A stretch of DNA of 28,405 nucleotides, taken from IMG/VR virus record IMGVR_UViG_3300037840_000250, positions 1-28,405 of that record; one strand, written 5' to 3'. The notes under the pieces were generated by a model that worked only from the letters and a program-made list of their open reading frames with translations, searched no databases and was not told where the DNA came from. Source of the DNA: a virus. Both the position numbers and the translations under genes were made by a program. How positions within the stretch are numbered: position 1 is the stretch's first letter; every line of letters starts with the position of its first letter. Below are positions 1-5,766 of this stretch, in pieces.

Positions 1-285
1 AAGACTCATTGTTTTGACATCTTCTTTCTGTTCAGATGTCATTAACTTTTTCTTTTCAGGGGCAATGAACAGGTCAAGATCATGTTCTTCGTCAACCATA
101 TAAGAACCTTTAATCGAATAATCTTCAAAATCTTCCCATGTATCATTGGAATTATTATTTGTTATCAAAGCAACAATTGGATATTTTTCTTTTTTACAAT
201 CATAACAAATAATCCTAGCATTCCTTCCATCTCTTGTGCACAAAGATTTTCCGGCTTTAGCTTCTTCTAAATTAAATGGTTTCAC
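1..285 (-). CDS. Phage protein of the KPFNLEEA...TRDGR type, partial (C-terminus beyond window)
   Basis: An open frame of 95 codons runs to the left edge without a stop, so the C-terminus is missing. The start is taken as GTG at 283-285, behind AAAAGGAAATAATA; it overlaps the end of the YopX gene by 14 bases, a spacing typical of this operon. The N-terminus reads KPFNLEEAKAGKSLCTRDGR, followed by an IICYD segment and a PIVALI strand. I recognise this pattern from small phage proteins commonly found next to YopX-type genes; their biochemical role is not known to me. The visible C-terminal part is acidic, then lysine-rich. Confidence 0.75.
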   Translation of the reverse strand, partial: MKPFNLEEAKAGKSLCTRDGRNARIICYDCKKEKYPIVALITNNNSNDTWEDFEDYSIKGSYMVDEEHDLDLFIAPEKKKLMTSEQKEDVKTMSL

Positions 286-658
286 TATTATTTCCTTTTA
301 ATAATTCTGGATTTTCGTAGATATTTCCTATTATTTTATACCTTCCATTTACATATAATCCCATTATTTTTCCAAAACTATATCCTTCGTTAATTCTTTC
401 TAGGTAAAATCCAAGTACTGCATCTTTATGAAATTGTCCATTATCGTATTCTCCGAATTTAATTTTAAAATTTCCAAGATCGCATTTAACAATATCATCC
501 TCATACATATCTTTGCCATTTTTGTCTTTTATTCCCAAACATTGATTCAATACATAACCATTTATTTCTATATTTCCTTGATAAATATAAATAGATAAAT
601 CATCATAAACCATTTCATGGTTTTTTTTATTCCATCCTCTAAATTTAATATCTATCAT
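272..658 (-). CDS. YopX-family protein
   Basis: A 128-residue protein. Evidence for the YopX family is the opening IKFRGWNKKNHEMVY, the central CLGIKDKNGKDMYEDDIVK and the closing IIGNIYENPELL, which are the three conserved blocks of that family, in order and at normal length. Members are frequent in phage early regions; their molecular function is not established. The start is the ATG at 656-658 because AGAGGATAAT precedes it. It lies two bases downstream of the 41-residue membrane-protein gene and overlaps the next gene by 14 bases, so it is an internal cistron of the leftward operon. Confidence 0.88.
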   Translation of the reverse strand: MIDIKFRGWNKKNHEMVYDDLSIYIYQGNIEINGYVLNQCLGIKDKNGKDMYEDDIVKCDLGNFKIKFGEYDNGQFHKDAVLGFYLERINEGYSFGKIMGLYVNGRYKIIGNIYENPELLKGNNSETI

Positions 659-659
659 A

Positions 660-785
660 TTATCCTCTAAATAAAAAAAACTTAGCCAAACATATAACCA
701 ATACAATAATACTTGTCTTTTCTATCCCTATCAAAAAACATAGTGATATAAGGCATATTGCTATGTAGATTAATTCGTTATTCAT
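660..785 (-). CDS. Small membrane protein, 41 residues
   Basis: Short frame whose ATG (783-785) overlaps the end of the upstream DUF551 gene by 8 bases and whose stop is followed after one base by the YopX start. The protein is almost wholly hydrophobic, with two possible membrane helices, about residues 4-20 (rich in I, L, C) and 24-39, separated by the short polar turn IEKTS. No strong ribosome-binding site is seen, so translation is probably coupled to the upstream gene. Function unknown. Tight packing in the operon and the hydrophobic pattern argue that it is real. Confidence 0.6.
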   Translation of the reverse strand: MNNELIYIAICLISLCFLIGIEKTSIIVLVICLAKFFLFRG

Positions 786-1074
786 TTACAATTCGTCTTA
801 TTGATTTTTCTAATTCTTGAATCATTGATTCTATAATAGTTTTATTTATTTCATCACTATTTAAAATTTTTGGAACTTCTGGAAGTTCTATTTTGCACCA
901 GTGGGAAATATGTTCAATTTTTGCCGTTCTCATGAGAATAATTCCATTAATTCCATTACTTTGAATAAAATTATTTTCTCTATATAAACAATAATAAATT
1001 TCTCCATCATCAAATAAAACAGCAACAAAATCATCTTCTTCAGGTCTTGCATCTTTTATACTAATCCATTTCAT
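778..1074 (-). CDS. DUF551-family protein
   Basis: A 98-residue protein with the DUF551 signature: N-terminal MKWISIKDARPEEDDFVAV (the W-I-x-x-x-x-x-x-P block), a short strand with GEIYYCLY, and ISHWCKIELPEVP near residue 65, the family's T/S-H-W-x-x-LP-x-P ending. A lysine/glutamate-rich helical tail of about 30 residues follows. GGAGAAGTAAAA precedes the ATG. DUF551 proteins are common small phage proteins without an assigned activity. A second, shorter member lies at 12135-12332. Confidence 0.8.
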   Translation of the reverse strand: MKWISIKDARPEEDDFVAVLFDDGEIYYCLYRENNFIQSNGINGIILMRTAKIEHISHWCKIELPEVPKILNSDEINKTIIESMIQELEKSIRRIVNE

Positions 1075-1091
1075 TTTTACTTCTCCTTTAA

Positions 1092-1253
1092 TTAAATATC
1101 TAATTCTGATTCTATCATTTCAAATTTATTATCATGATTTTTTTCTAGCTGATTTAATAATTTTTCAGCTAGATCTTTTCTATTGAATATATGAGCTAGA
1201 CATTCAAATTCTTTATCGAATGCGGTTTTGTTTAGAACAATGTAATATTTCAT
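1092..1253 (-). CDS. Hypothetical protein, 53 residues
   Basis: Short frame beginning MKYYIVLNKTAFDKEFECLA. Its ATG at 1251-1253 overlaps the stop of the upstream 52-residue gene in an ATGA arrangement, and GGAGATAAAGA precedes it. Residues 2-8 look like a beta strand and residues 12-50 like charged helices. I do not recognise a family. Coupled start, good ribosome-binding site and absence of a competing gene support it as a genuine small operon gene. Confidence 0.65.
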   Translation of the reverse strand: MKYYIVLNKTAFDKEFECLAHIFNRKDLAEKLLNQLEKNHDNKFEMIESELDI

Positions 1254-1408
1254 TCTTTATCTCCATATTGCAATTCTAATTCATCTTTATAATTTTCTGA
1301 ATATACTTTAAATTCATTATCTAATTGAACTAGTCCTTTAAATATATTATCTAAAATTTCTTTTATTCTTTTTTCACTATATCTTTCACATTGTATTTTT
1401 GTTCTCAT
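1250..1408 (-). CDS. Hypothetical protein, 52 residues
   Basis: Begins MRTKIQCERYSEKRIKEILD and is predicted to be mostly one charged amphipathic helix with a C-terminal acidic end. The ATG (1406-1408) follows the DUF669 gene after 13 bases, behind an AAGG. Its stop overlaps the next start by four bases. No family recognised. Its place directly after the recombination pair suggests cotranscription, not necessarily related function. Confidence 0.62.
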   Translation of the reverse strand: MRTKIQCERYSEKRIKEILDNIFKGLVQLDNEFKVYSENYKDELELQYGDKE

Positions 1409-1421
1409 TTTTTAATACCTT

Positions 1422-1850
1422 TTAAAATGGTAAATCATCATTTAATGTATCTTCTTTTATAGATACGGAATCTATAATATAATCTCTAACAGAATTTTTA
1501 TCAGGATATTTTCCACCATTTGGATTGTCTTTTCCTTTTTGAATAATCAAATTTAAGGTTCCTAATTTAGCTATGAGATCAAAAGGCTCTATAGATCCTT
1601 CTTTGTACTTATCAGATAATCCAATTGCATCACAAAAATGTTTCAATTTGTATGCCATTGCTTCTAATAGGTAATCAAATATTGTGTGAATCTGTCCTTC
1701 TTTATCCCATATTCCTAAAGTTAATTTTATCATTTCATTTCCGCCCTTTGATATCATAGGTTCGGCGTTTAAAACTTCAAAGCTATATTTACCTTCTGGT
1801 ACTAATTTTATTTCGTTTAGTTCTTCTTCGGTTTTAGGGGTGAATTTCAT
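1422..1850 (-). CDS. DUF669-family protein, probable Sak4-associated ssDNA-binding protein
   Basis: A 142-residue protein with the DUF669 pattern: EGKYSFEVLNAEPMISKGGNEMIKL near the N-terminus (G-x-Y-x-F-x-V...S-x-x-G-N-x-M-I), then a strand containing GQIHTIFDYL, a helix with KHFCDAIGL, and a C-terminal acidic tail ending DDLPF. The acidic D-D-L-P-F end is typical of single-stranded DNA-binding proteins that recruit partners through their tail. DUF669 genes are regularly found beside Sak4-type ATPases, as here, where start and stop share one base. Start chosen behind GGAGATAAATA. Role in recombination is inferred from family and neighbour. Confidence 0.82.
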   Translation of the reverse strand: MKFTPKTEEELNEIKLVPEGKYSFEVLNAEPMISKGGNEMIKLTLGIWDKEGQIHTIFDYLLEAMAYKLKHFCDAIGLSDKYKEGSIEPFDLIAKLGTLNLIIQKGKDNPNGGKYPDKNSVRDYIIDSVSIKEDTLNDDLPF

Positions 1851-2698
1851 TATTTATCTCCTTTAATTTTTGAATTTAAGTATTCAATACATTTCTTAAT
1901 ACATTCCTCAGTCATATCATTAAATGTTTCAGCATTATTTTTATCAAGCCATTTTTGATAAGTTTCTTCTGGAACTTTAATGAGATCAATTAATCTAATC
2001 AATTCTGAAACTTGTTCAATATTAGCCAATGATTCCGAAACCGCTTCTTTCTCTAATATATCTATTCCATATCGTTTAGCTATTTCTGGATAACTAAATG
2101 GAAATGTTTCTCCATCAGGAAAAGTTTCTATCCTTGATTTTTTAATAACACCAACCCTTTCCTTACCCATTTTTTTTATCTCAAAAACTAAATCGAATAG
2201 AAAATCTAACTTTTTATAACAATCGAATGTCTGTCCAAGAACCGCCATGTTATTCCCATATTCGTTTTTACTATGGGCGGTAATAATGACATTCATATCC
2301 AGATTAAGAAGAATATTAACCAGATTCTTCATTTTTTTGTTAGCTTCGTTGTAATGTTTCCCGAATTCTGTTCCAACTTTAATTGCTGATTTATCTAATA
2401 GATCGTTATATAACATAGTCATAGGATCAATTATTAAAGTTTTAAATTCATGTTTTTCAGATCGGAGTGCTTTAATTTCTTTTATCATTTCATCGAAATC
2501 GGTCGTTTGAAATATAGCGCCTTCTGACTTACGCAATGTTTCAACGTATTGATCATTTGTAGCGCCTTTTTCTGTATCTATTAAATATGGCTTAGGAAAA
2601 TTAATAGCAGCTGTTGTCTTTCCAACCCCTGCATTTCCATAAAATAGAGCCTTCAATCTTTTAACTACTTTCTCCGGACTAACACCTCTCAATCCCAT
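1850..2698 (-). CDS. Sak4-type RecA-like ATPase, phage single-strand annealing recombinase
   Basis: A 282-residue P-loop ATPase. Walker A is GNAGVGKT at residues 21-28, after a beta strand KALFY. Walker B is the LIID at about 88-91 of the strand KTLIIDPMTMLYNDL. The segment MNVIITAHSKNEYG (about 140-153) resembles the sensor strand of the RecA core. The compact single RecA core fits the phage Sak4 / AAA_24 group, which acts in phage DNA recombination with a DUF669-type partner; that partner is encoded immediately downstream. GGAGATAGGAA precedes the ATG at 2696-2698. It lacks the N-terminal domain of bacterial RecA. Confidence 0.85.
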   Translation of the reverse strand: MGLRGVSPEKVVKRLKALFYGNAGVGKTTAAINFPKPYLIDTEKGATNDQYVETLRKSEGAIFQTTDFDEMIKEIKALRSEKHEFKTLIIDPMTMLYNDLLDKSAIKVGTEFGKHYNEANKKMKNLVNILLNLDMNVIITAHSKNEYGNNMAVLGQTFDCYKKLDFLFDLVFEIKKMGKERVGVIKKSRIETFPDGETFPFSYPEIAKRYGIDILEKEAVSESLANIEQVSELIRLIDLIKVPEETYQKWLDKNNAETFNDMTEECIKKCIEYLNSKIKGDK

Positions 2699-2708
2699 TT
2701 CCTATCTC

Positions 2709-2846
2709 CTAATTCGATGCTATCAATAGACAACCAATAACCACGCATAACAATGCCATAATGGCTAATACATTATTAACAAATGCATGAGAGTTACTAA
2801 TTTCTAATCCGCTTAATCTTTCTGATGCTGTTATGAAATCTTCCAT
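2709..2846 (-). CDS. Small membrane protein, 45 residues
   Basis: Reads MEDFITASERLSGLEISNSH, then one hydrophobic helix of about 21 residues (AFVNNVLAIMALLCVVIGCL) ending at the C-terminus. GAGGAATTAATC precedes the ATG at 2844-2846. It fits exactly between the 139-residue gene and the Sak4 gene. A single-pass protein with an N-terminal polar head is the simplest reading. No family recognised. It is the second tiny membrane protein of this operon. Confidence 0.65.
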   Translation of the reverse strand: MEDFITASERLSGLEISNSHAFVNNVLAIMALLCVVIGCLLIASN

Positions 2847-2848
2847 GA

Positions 2849-3268
2849 TTAATTCCTCACCCAATAAGATTCGCCATTGTCGATGTGACCTGATCTTGAA
2901 TAACCCATTTCTTCCATGTCTTCTTGCTCAACCCAACCAATGACATCATCAATCATTGCTTGCATTCTTTTTTTATAGAACTCAACCACCTTTGATTTAA
3001 ACAGATCGGCGAAGTTTATTTGATCATCGACACTTTCATTGGTGAGTAAGGCCAATGTTTCAGAGACGATATCTTCAACGCCATCCATATCCCAAAGGAA
3101 GTTGGGTTCCATTTCATTGTGGATTATTAAGTGTCTTGCGAATTGCTCTTGTTCGAAGGAGTCCAAATCATCTACAGAAAGTTCATAGATTTTTTTACCG
3201 GAATCTTCATTATGAGATCGAATTAGTTCTTCAACGAATGGATATAATTTTGTTGAATAGTAGGACAT
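2849..3268 (-). CDS. Hypothetical early protein, 139 residues
   Basis: An acidic, predicted all-helical protein beginning MSYYSTKLYPFVEELIRSHN, with blocks DLDSFEQEQFARHLI and KVVEFYKKRMQAMIDDVIGW. GGAGTAACTGAT precedes the ATG. I do not recognise a domain. Its gene follows the 28-codon reading frame after one base and lies upstream of the small membrane protein and the recombinase genes, so it is probably an early cistron of the operon. Confidence 0.72.
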   Translation of the reverse strand: MSYYSTKLYPFVEELIRSHNEDSGKKIYELSVDDLDSFEQEQFARHLIIHNEMEPNFLWDMDGVEDIVSETLALLTNESVDDQINFADLFKSKVVEFYKKRMQAMIDDVIGWVEQEDMEEMGYSRSGHIDNGESYWVRN

Positions 3269-3269
3269 A

Positions 3270-3356
3270 TCAGTTACTCCCTGTAGCTATAGTTTTAAAT
3301 CCATTAAAACTTTCTTGCGTACCGAAACTCAGATGTATTATATTCTTACACAGCAT
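3270..3356 (-). CDS. Possible leader peptide, 28 residues
   Basis: A 28-codon frame (MLCKNIIHLSFGTQESFNGF...) with a strong AGGAGATATAATT before its ATG at 3354-3356. It ends one base before the 139-residue gene. It is the first possible cistron after the promoter at 3434-3462. It could be a translated leader rather than a functional protein. Support is limited to the ribosome-binding site and the spacing. Confidence 0.4.
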   Translation of the reverse strand: MLCKNIIHLSFGTQESFNGFKTIATGSN

Positions 3357-3426
3357 AATTATATCTCCTAAAGGTATTTATGTTAGATGGGGAGAAGCTC
3401 TAACTTCTTTCCATCATCTTTATTAC

Positions 3427-3462
3427 AAGTACAAATGTACTCCGTGTACTTCCCAGAGTCAA
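3427..3462 (-). promoter_or_regulatory. Leftward early promoter with overlapping inverted-repeat operator
   Basis: On the - strand, TTGACT (3457-3462) and TACATT (3434-3439) are separated by exactly 17 bases. The start would be near 3427, about 70 bases before the first small frame. The promoter is overlaid by AAGTACA (3427-3433) and TGTACTT (3445-3451), an inverted repeat with an 11-base spacer, and by TACAAATGTA (3430-3439), which contains the -10 hexamer. A protein bound there would block RNA polymerase. Confidence 0.7.
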
Positions 3463-3623
3463 CTCTTTTTTTCACAAAATTTTCTGTAATGATTAACTGC
3501 GTCTATTAATACTGATCTCATACAGGCTGAGGGATTTTTTGGTGCTTCTTTAACGGCACGCGATTTTAAAAATAGCCATAAATCTTCCGGCATCTTTGTA
3601 TTGAAGAATCTTACTTTTTCCAT
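3459..3623 (-). CDS. Ribbon-helix-helix-like (Arc/MetJ fold) DNA-binding protein, 54 residues
   Basis: Begins MEKVRFFNTKMPEDLWLFLK. Residues 2-10 can form the short beta strand, 12-25 helix A (PEDLWLFLKSRAV) and 31-50 helix B (PSACMRSVLIDAVNHYRKF), the layout of small phage ribbon-helix-helix repressors. Length (54) is close to Arc and Mnt-like proteins. AAAAGGATTGGAA precedes the ATG at 3621-3623. It is the promoter-proximal gene of the leftward region and lies between two promoters that both carry TACAT/TGTAC repeats, which suggests autoregulation. The fold assignment comes from pattern only. Confidence 0.68.
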   Translation of the reverse strand: MEKVRFFNTKMPEDLWLFLKSRAVKEAPKNPSACMRSVLIDAVNHYRKFCEKKS

Positions 3624-3659
3624 TTCCAATCCTTTTTAATTTTTAATTTTAGAGATGCT

Positions 3660-3688
3660 ATTGTATCTACATGCATACTAATGTACAA
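3660..3688 (-). promoter_or_regulatory. Promoter of the ribbon-helix-helix gene with TACAT/ATGTA repeat
   Basis: On the - strand TTGTAC (3683-3688) and TACAAT (3660-3665) are 17 bases apart, placing the start near 3653, about 30 bases before the ATG. The spacer and -35 hold TACAT (3668-3672) and ATGTA (3681-3685), an inverted repeat of the same type as at the two other leftward promoters. A perfect 14-base AT palindrome lies just upstream, at about 3692-3705. Confidence 0.6.
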
Positions 3689-3704
3689 CTATATTTTATA
3701 AAAT

Positions 3705-3738
3705 AAAAAAAACGCACTTCGATGAGGGCGAAGTGCGT
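3705..3738 (-). terminator. Rho-independent terminator, - strand
   Basis: ACGCACTTCG (3712-3721) and CGAAGTGCGT (3729-3738) form a perfect 10-bp stem with a 7-base loop. On the - strand it is followed by an unbroken T run (3711 down to 3705), so it stops leftward transcription. Nothing protein-coding lies within 240 bases upstream on that strand, which implies a non-coding transcript. Confidence 0.85.
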
Positions 3739-3926
3739 CAGGACAATAATAAGGATTTTATGAAGATTTAAAACTTTTTAATTGTAACCTTGAATTGCCC
3801 CTTGTTCAATTAGATTTGGAGATTTAGAGGAGTATGTGAAATGATAGAGGAGTGATTTGGAGAGGGGGAACTGCAGAAACAGCTCCCCTTTCAAACTAAA
3901 CAGACTTAATCCGTAAGTCCATGCGC
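3705..3926 (-). ncRNA. Candidate small regulatory RNA with repeated anti-Shine-Dalgarno segments
   Basis: A - strand unit of about 220 nt bounded by the promoter at 3933-3960 and the terminator at 3705-3738. It has no credible reading frame with a ribosome-binding site. Near its 5' end is GACTTA/TAAGTC (3914-3919 with 3903-3908; 6 bp). Next is a 9-bp stem (3880-3888 with 3865-3873) containing one pair that is G-U only in the - strand RNA, so the fold favours that strand. Then comes a C/U-rich stretch in which ACTCCTCTA occurs twice (3845-3853 and 3825-3833), plus further CUCC segments. These are complementary to Shine-Dalgarno sequences. Role as an antisense or translation-repressing RNA is inference. 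Confidence 0.5.
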
Positions 3927-3932
3927 TATTTC

Positions 3933-3960
3933 ATTTTAGCTAGGACTACGGACAAGTCAA
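3933..3960 (-). promoter_or_regulatory. Leftward promoter of the candidate small RNA
   Basis: On the - strand TTGACT (3955-3960) and TAAAAT (3933-3938) are 16 bases apart. The start would be near 3926. It lies only 23 bases before the ATG of the rightward replication-like gene, facing away from it, so transcription from this site and expression of that gene could interfere. Confidence 0.6.
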
Positions 3961-3982
3961 CAATTTATTAAAAGGATGAGCT

Positions 3983-4816
3983 ATGTCAGTCAAAAAACTC
4001 GATTTCGATTCTATTCGTCAATCAAAAAAATCATTCACCACCAACTTCAACGAAGTTATCCAAAATATCCCAAATGCATTTTATTTAGGAGTCTATATCT
4101 ACTTATCTAGCCTTCCAACTGATTGGAAAGTAAATATTAAACAATTGATGGGTCATTTTAGTTCTGGAAGAGAAAAAATACAACGAACCTTAAAATGGTT
4201 AAATGATAACGAATTAATAGATTATATTCGAATTAGAGATGAAAATGGTAAGTTCATAAAAGACCCTGTGGATAACTTTAATCACTGCGCAATTGAGGTT
4301 CAAGAGGGGTTAAAATTCATAGAAAACACCATAAAAAATCAACAACTTAATACCACAATACCAGAAACCCGTATTATGGCTAATAAACTGTACAAAAAGC
4401 AACCCACAATACTGAAAAACCAGAGTGTGGAAAAACCACACTGTGGATTTTCGTCACCTACAAATACAATAATTAATACAAATACAAAAAAAAGCAGAGA
4501 GGCCGAAAATCAAAATCCTCTCTCTCAAATTTTTAAACCAAATCATGAAAACACCCGACTATGCGTTCAGCTAAAATTGAATCTGGAAGAAGAACTGAAA
4601 AGCTTCGATAACCGTCACCGCGGTGAAAAGACCCAATATGAATTTGAACGTTGGATTAAATCTTCAAGAGAATATTTGGATAAACGTACTCCGCCTTCTA
4701 ATCAGCCCATTAGAACTCCCTTTAACGAAGTTAAATCAACGGTTCCTTTCTGGGGTCCCGGTCATCCTGGTTGGGAGGCGGTAAATTCTGTCAAGGTTAA
4801 ACGAATGGTATCTTGA
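3983..4816 (+). CDS. Winged-helix replication-like protein
   Basis: A 277-residue protein. About residues 25-90 look like a winged-helix domain: AFYLGVYIYLSSLPTDWKVN, then IKQLMGHFSSGREKIQRTLKWLNDNELI, the helix-turn-helix plus wing seen in phage replication initiators of the O / DnaD-like kind. The middle (about 130-180) is low-complexity N/K/T-rich, and the C-terminus holds a short region with FWGPGHPGW near residue 251. AAAAGGATGAGCT precedes the ATG. It is the first rightward gene opposite the early leftward operon, the position where temperate phages keep replication initiators. No helicase gene follows. Initiator function is inferred from fold, position and an inverted repeat within the gene. 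Confidence 0.62.
   Translation: MSVKKLDFDSIRQSKKSFTTNFNEVIQNIPNAFYLGVYIYLSSLPTDWKVNIKQLMGHFSSGREKIQRTLKWLNDNELIDYIRIRDENGKFIKDPVDNFNHCAIEVQEGLKFIENTIKNQQLNTTIPETRIMANKLYKKQPTILKNQSVEKPHCGFSSPTNTIINTNTKKSREAENQNPLSQIFKPNHENTRLCVQLKLNLEEELKSFDNRHRGEKTQYEFERWIKSSREYLDKRTPPSNQPIRTPFNEVKSTVPFWGPGHPGWEAVNSVKVKRMVS
4425..4450. other. Inverted repeat with DnaA-box-like sites, possible replication origin
   Basis: Inside the low-complexity middle of the replication-like gene, GTGTGG (4425-4430) and CCACAC (4436-4441) form an inverted repeat around AAAAA. TGTGGAAAA (4426-4434) fits the DnaA-box consensus in reverse, and TGTGGATTT (4442-4450) is a weaker match. A very AT-rich run follows to about 4495. 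Some phages place the origin inside the initiator gene. Only pattern supports this. Confidence 0.3.
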
Positions 4817-4882
4817 TAATATGGATGTAGCGGGTAATATAAGAAAGTTCTTTATAAATTAAATATGGAGGTTTAATTAAAT

Positions 4883-5119
4883 ATGGTTGATTCACCTTAT
4901 TGGATTTCTGATTATCAGATTTTGATCAGATTACATAAAATTTTTCTTCCACACGTTGAATGGAGCGGATGCAACAATGAATTGTATATTTTATCATCAG
5001 ATTTAAAGGAAGAAGTTTCAAAGATTTATCCGAATATGAACGATAGACAAGTATCGCAATCCATACTTTCTCTTTCGGATGAAGAGATAAAAGAATATCT
5101 GGAGGAACGTTCTACGTGA
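4883..5119 (+). CDS. Hypothetical protein, 78 residues
   Basis: Begins MVDSPYWISDYQILIRLHKI and ends with acidic helices (NMNDRQVSQSILSLSDEEIKEYLEER). GGAGG lies 11 bases before the ATG, a rather long spacing. Its stop overlaps the next gene's GTG. No family recognised. Position before the nuclease gene suggests an early or middle role. Nothing more can be read from it. Confidence 0.62.
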   Translation: MVDSPYWISDYQILIRLHKIFLPHVEWSGCNNELYILSSDLKEEVSKIYPNMNDRQVSQSILSLSDEEIKEYLEERST

Positions 5120-5298
5120 AACATTCTACCTGGAATAATGGATTTGTTTATGGAAGTAAAAAATACCGTTCTGATTATTTAAAGGGAGTTAAAGAACTTT
5201 ATGGTGAGATCAAGGAAGATACGGACAGTTCCAAAAAAGATAGTTCCGAAAGAGGATTACGAACAGATAGTATTTGTAAATTGGTTAAAAAAAAATAA
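5116..5298 (+). CDS. Hypothetical basic protein, 60 residues
   Basis: Starts at a GTG that overlaps the previous stop (GTGA), with GGAGG ten bases upstream (5101-5105). Reads MKHSTWNNGFVYGSKKYRSD and ends in a K/S-rich tail. The last 98 bases are shared, in another frame, with the VRR-NUC gene. The first half looks protein-like (aromatic and charged residues in a GKKYRSDYLKGV-type pattern). The tail may simply be read-through of the overlapping gene's sequence. Confidence 0.45.
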   Translation: MKHSTWNNGFVYGSKKYRSDYLKGVKELYGEIKEDTDSSKKDSSERGLRTDSICKLVKKK

Positions 5299-5596
5299 TA
5301 TCCTGTTCACTGCTTCAGCAAATGGTGGAAAAAGAGATTTAATGACTGCTATGAAGCTAAAAAGGATGGGCGTTTCTGCTGGATTTCCGGATATTTTTAT
5401 TCCAGTTCCGAAAGGAGGGTACCATGGACTTTTTATTGAATTGAAAAGAATCGAGGGAGGAGTCGTTTCAAGTAACCAATTGCTTTGGATAAACCGATTA
5501 AGAAGTTATGGCTATTATGTCAAAGTTTGCGAAGGCGCTGAAATAGCAAAAAAATACGTAGATTATTATTTTAGTTTAGAGGAAGAGAAATGTTAG
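5201..5596 (+). CDS. VRR-NUC domain nuclease
   Basis: A 131-residue single-domain protein of the VRR-NUC family (PD-(D/E)XK fold). Visible motifs: EQIVFVNWLK (about 21-30), ANGGKRD (40-46), GFPDIFIPVP with the catalytic-type Asp at 64, GLFIELKR with Glu80 and Lys82, SNQLLWINRL with Gln93, then GYYVKVCEGAEIA. This is the full catalytic set and the normal length for stand-alone phage VRR-NUC proteins, which are thought to act as structure-specific DNA nucleases. The ATG at 5201 has GGGAG 12-13 bases upstream and overlaps the preceding frame. Its stop overlaps the next start. Confidence 0.87.
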   Translation: MVRSRKIRTVPKKIVPKEDYEQIVFVNWLKKNNILFTASANGGKRDLMTAMKLKRMGVSAGFPDIFIPVPKGGYHGLFIELKRIEGGVVSSNQLLWINRLRSYGYYVKVCEGAEIAKKYVDYYFSLEEEKC

Positions 5597-5766
5597 TTAG
5601 TCGTTGTTGTCAAAATGTTATGTATGTTGAAGGTTATCATATCCATTATTACGTTTGTAATAAGTGCAAGAAAGCGTGCGACCCTTTAGAAATTTCATTT
5701 GAAAAAGGAGATAGACATGATTGCAAGGATGAAGGAAAAAGTGAAAGGATCATTGGTCAAACATGA
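5590..5766 (+). CDS. Small zinc-ribbon-like protein, 58 residues
   Basis: Begins MLVSRCCQNVMYVEGYHIHY, followed by YVCNKCKKAC. Cysteine pairs C6-C7 and C23-x-x-C26, with C30, suggest a zinc ribbon. GGAAGAG precedes the ATG, which overlaps the nuclease stop. The last 50 bases overlap the lysozyme gene in another frame, and the C-terminal 17 codons include the lysozyme's ribosome-binding site. A nucleic-acid or protein contact role is plausible but not shown. Confidence 0.6.
   Translation: MLVSRCCQNVMYVEGYHIHYYVCNKCKKACDPLEISFEKGDRHDCKDEGKSERIIGQT

Noticed and set aside
82-270. 62-codon + strand frame
   Set aside because: Antisense to the partial KPFNLEEA-type gene, which has a good start and family pattern.
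3055-3489. 144-codon + strand frame
   Set aside because: Lies opposite the 139-residue early gene and the ribbon-helix-helix gene end; composition is not protein-like and there is no suitable ribosome-binding site.
3841-3855. A + strand mini-frame (M-I-E-E) behind GAGGAG in the small-RNA region
   Set aside because: Four codons only; the purine-rich repeats are better explained as the complement of the C/U-rich - strand RNA.
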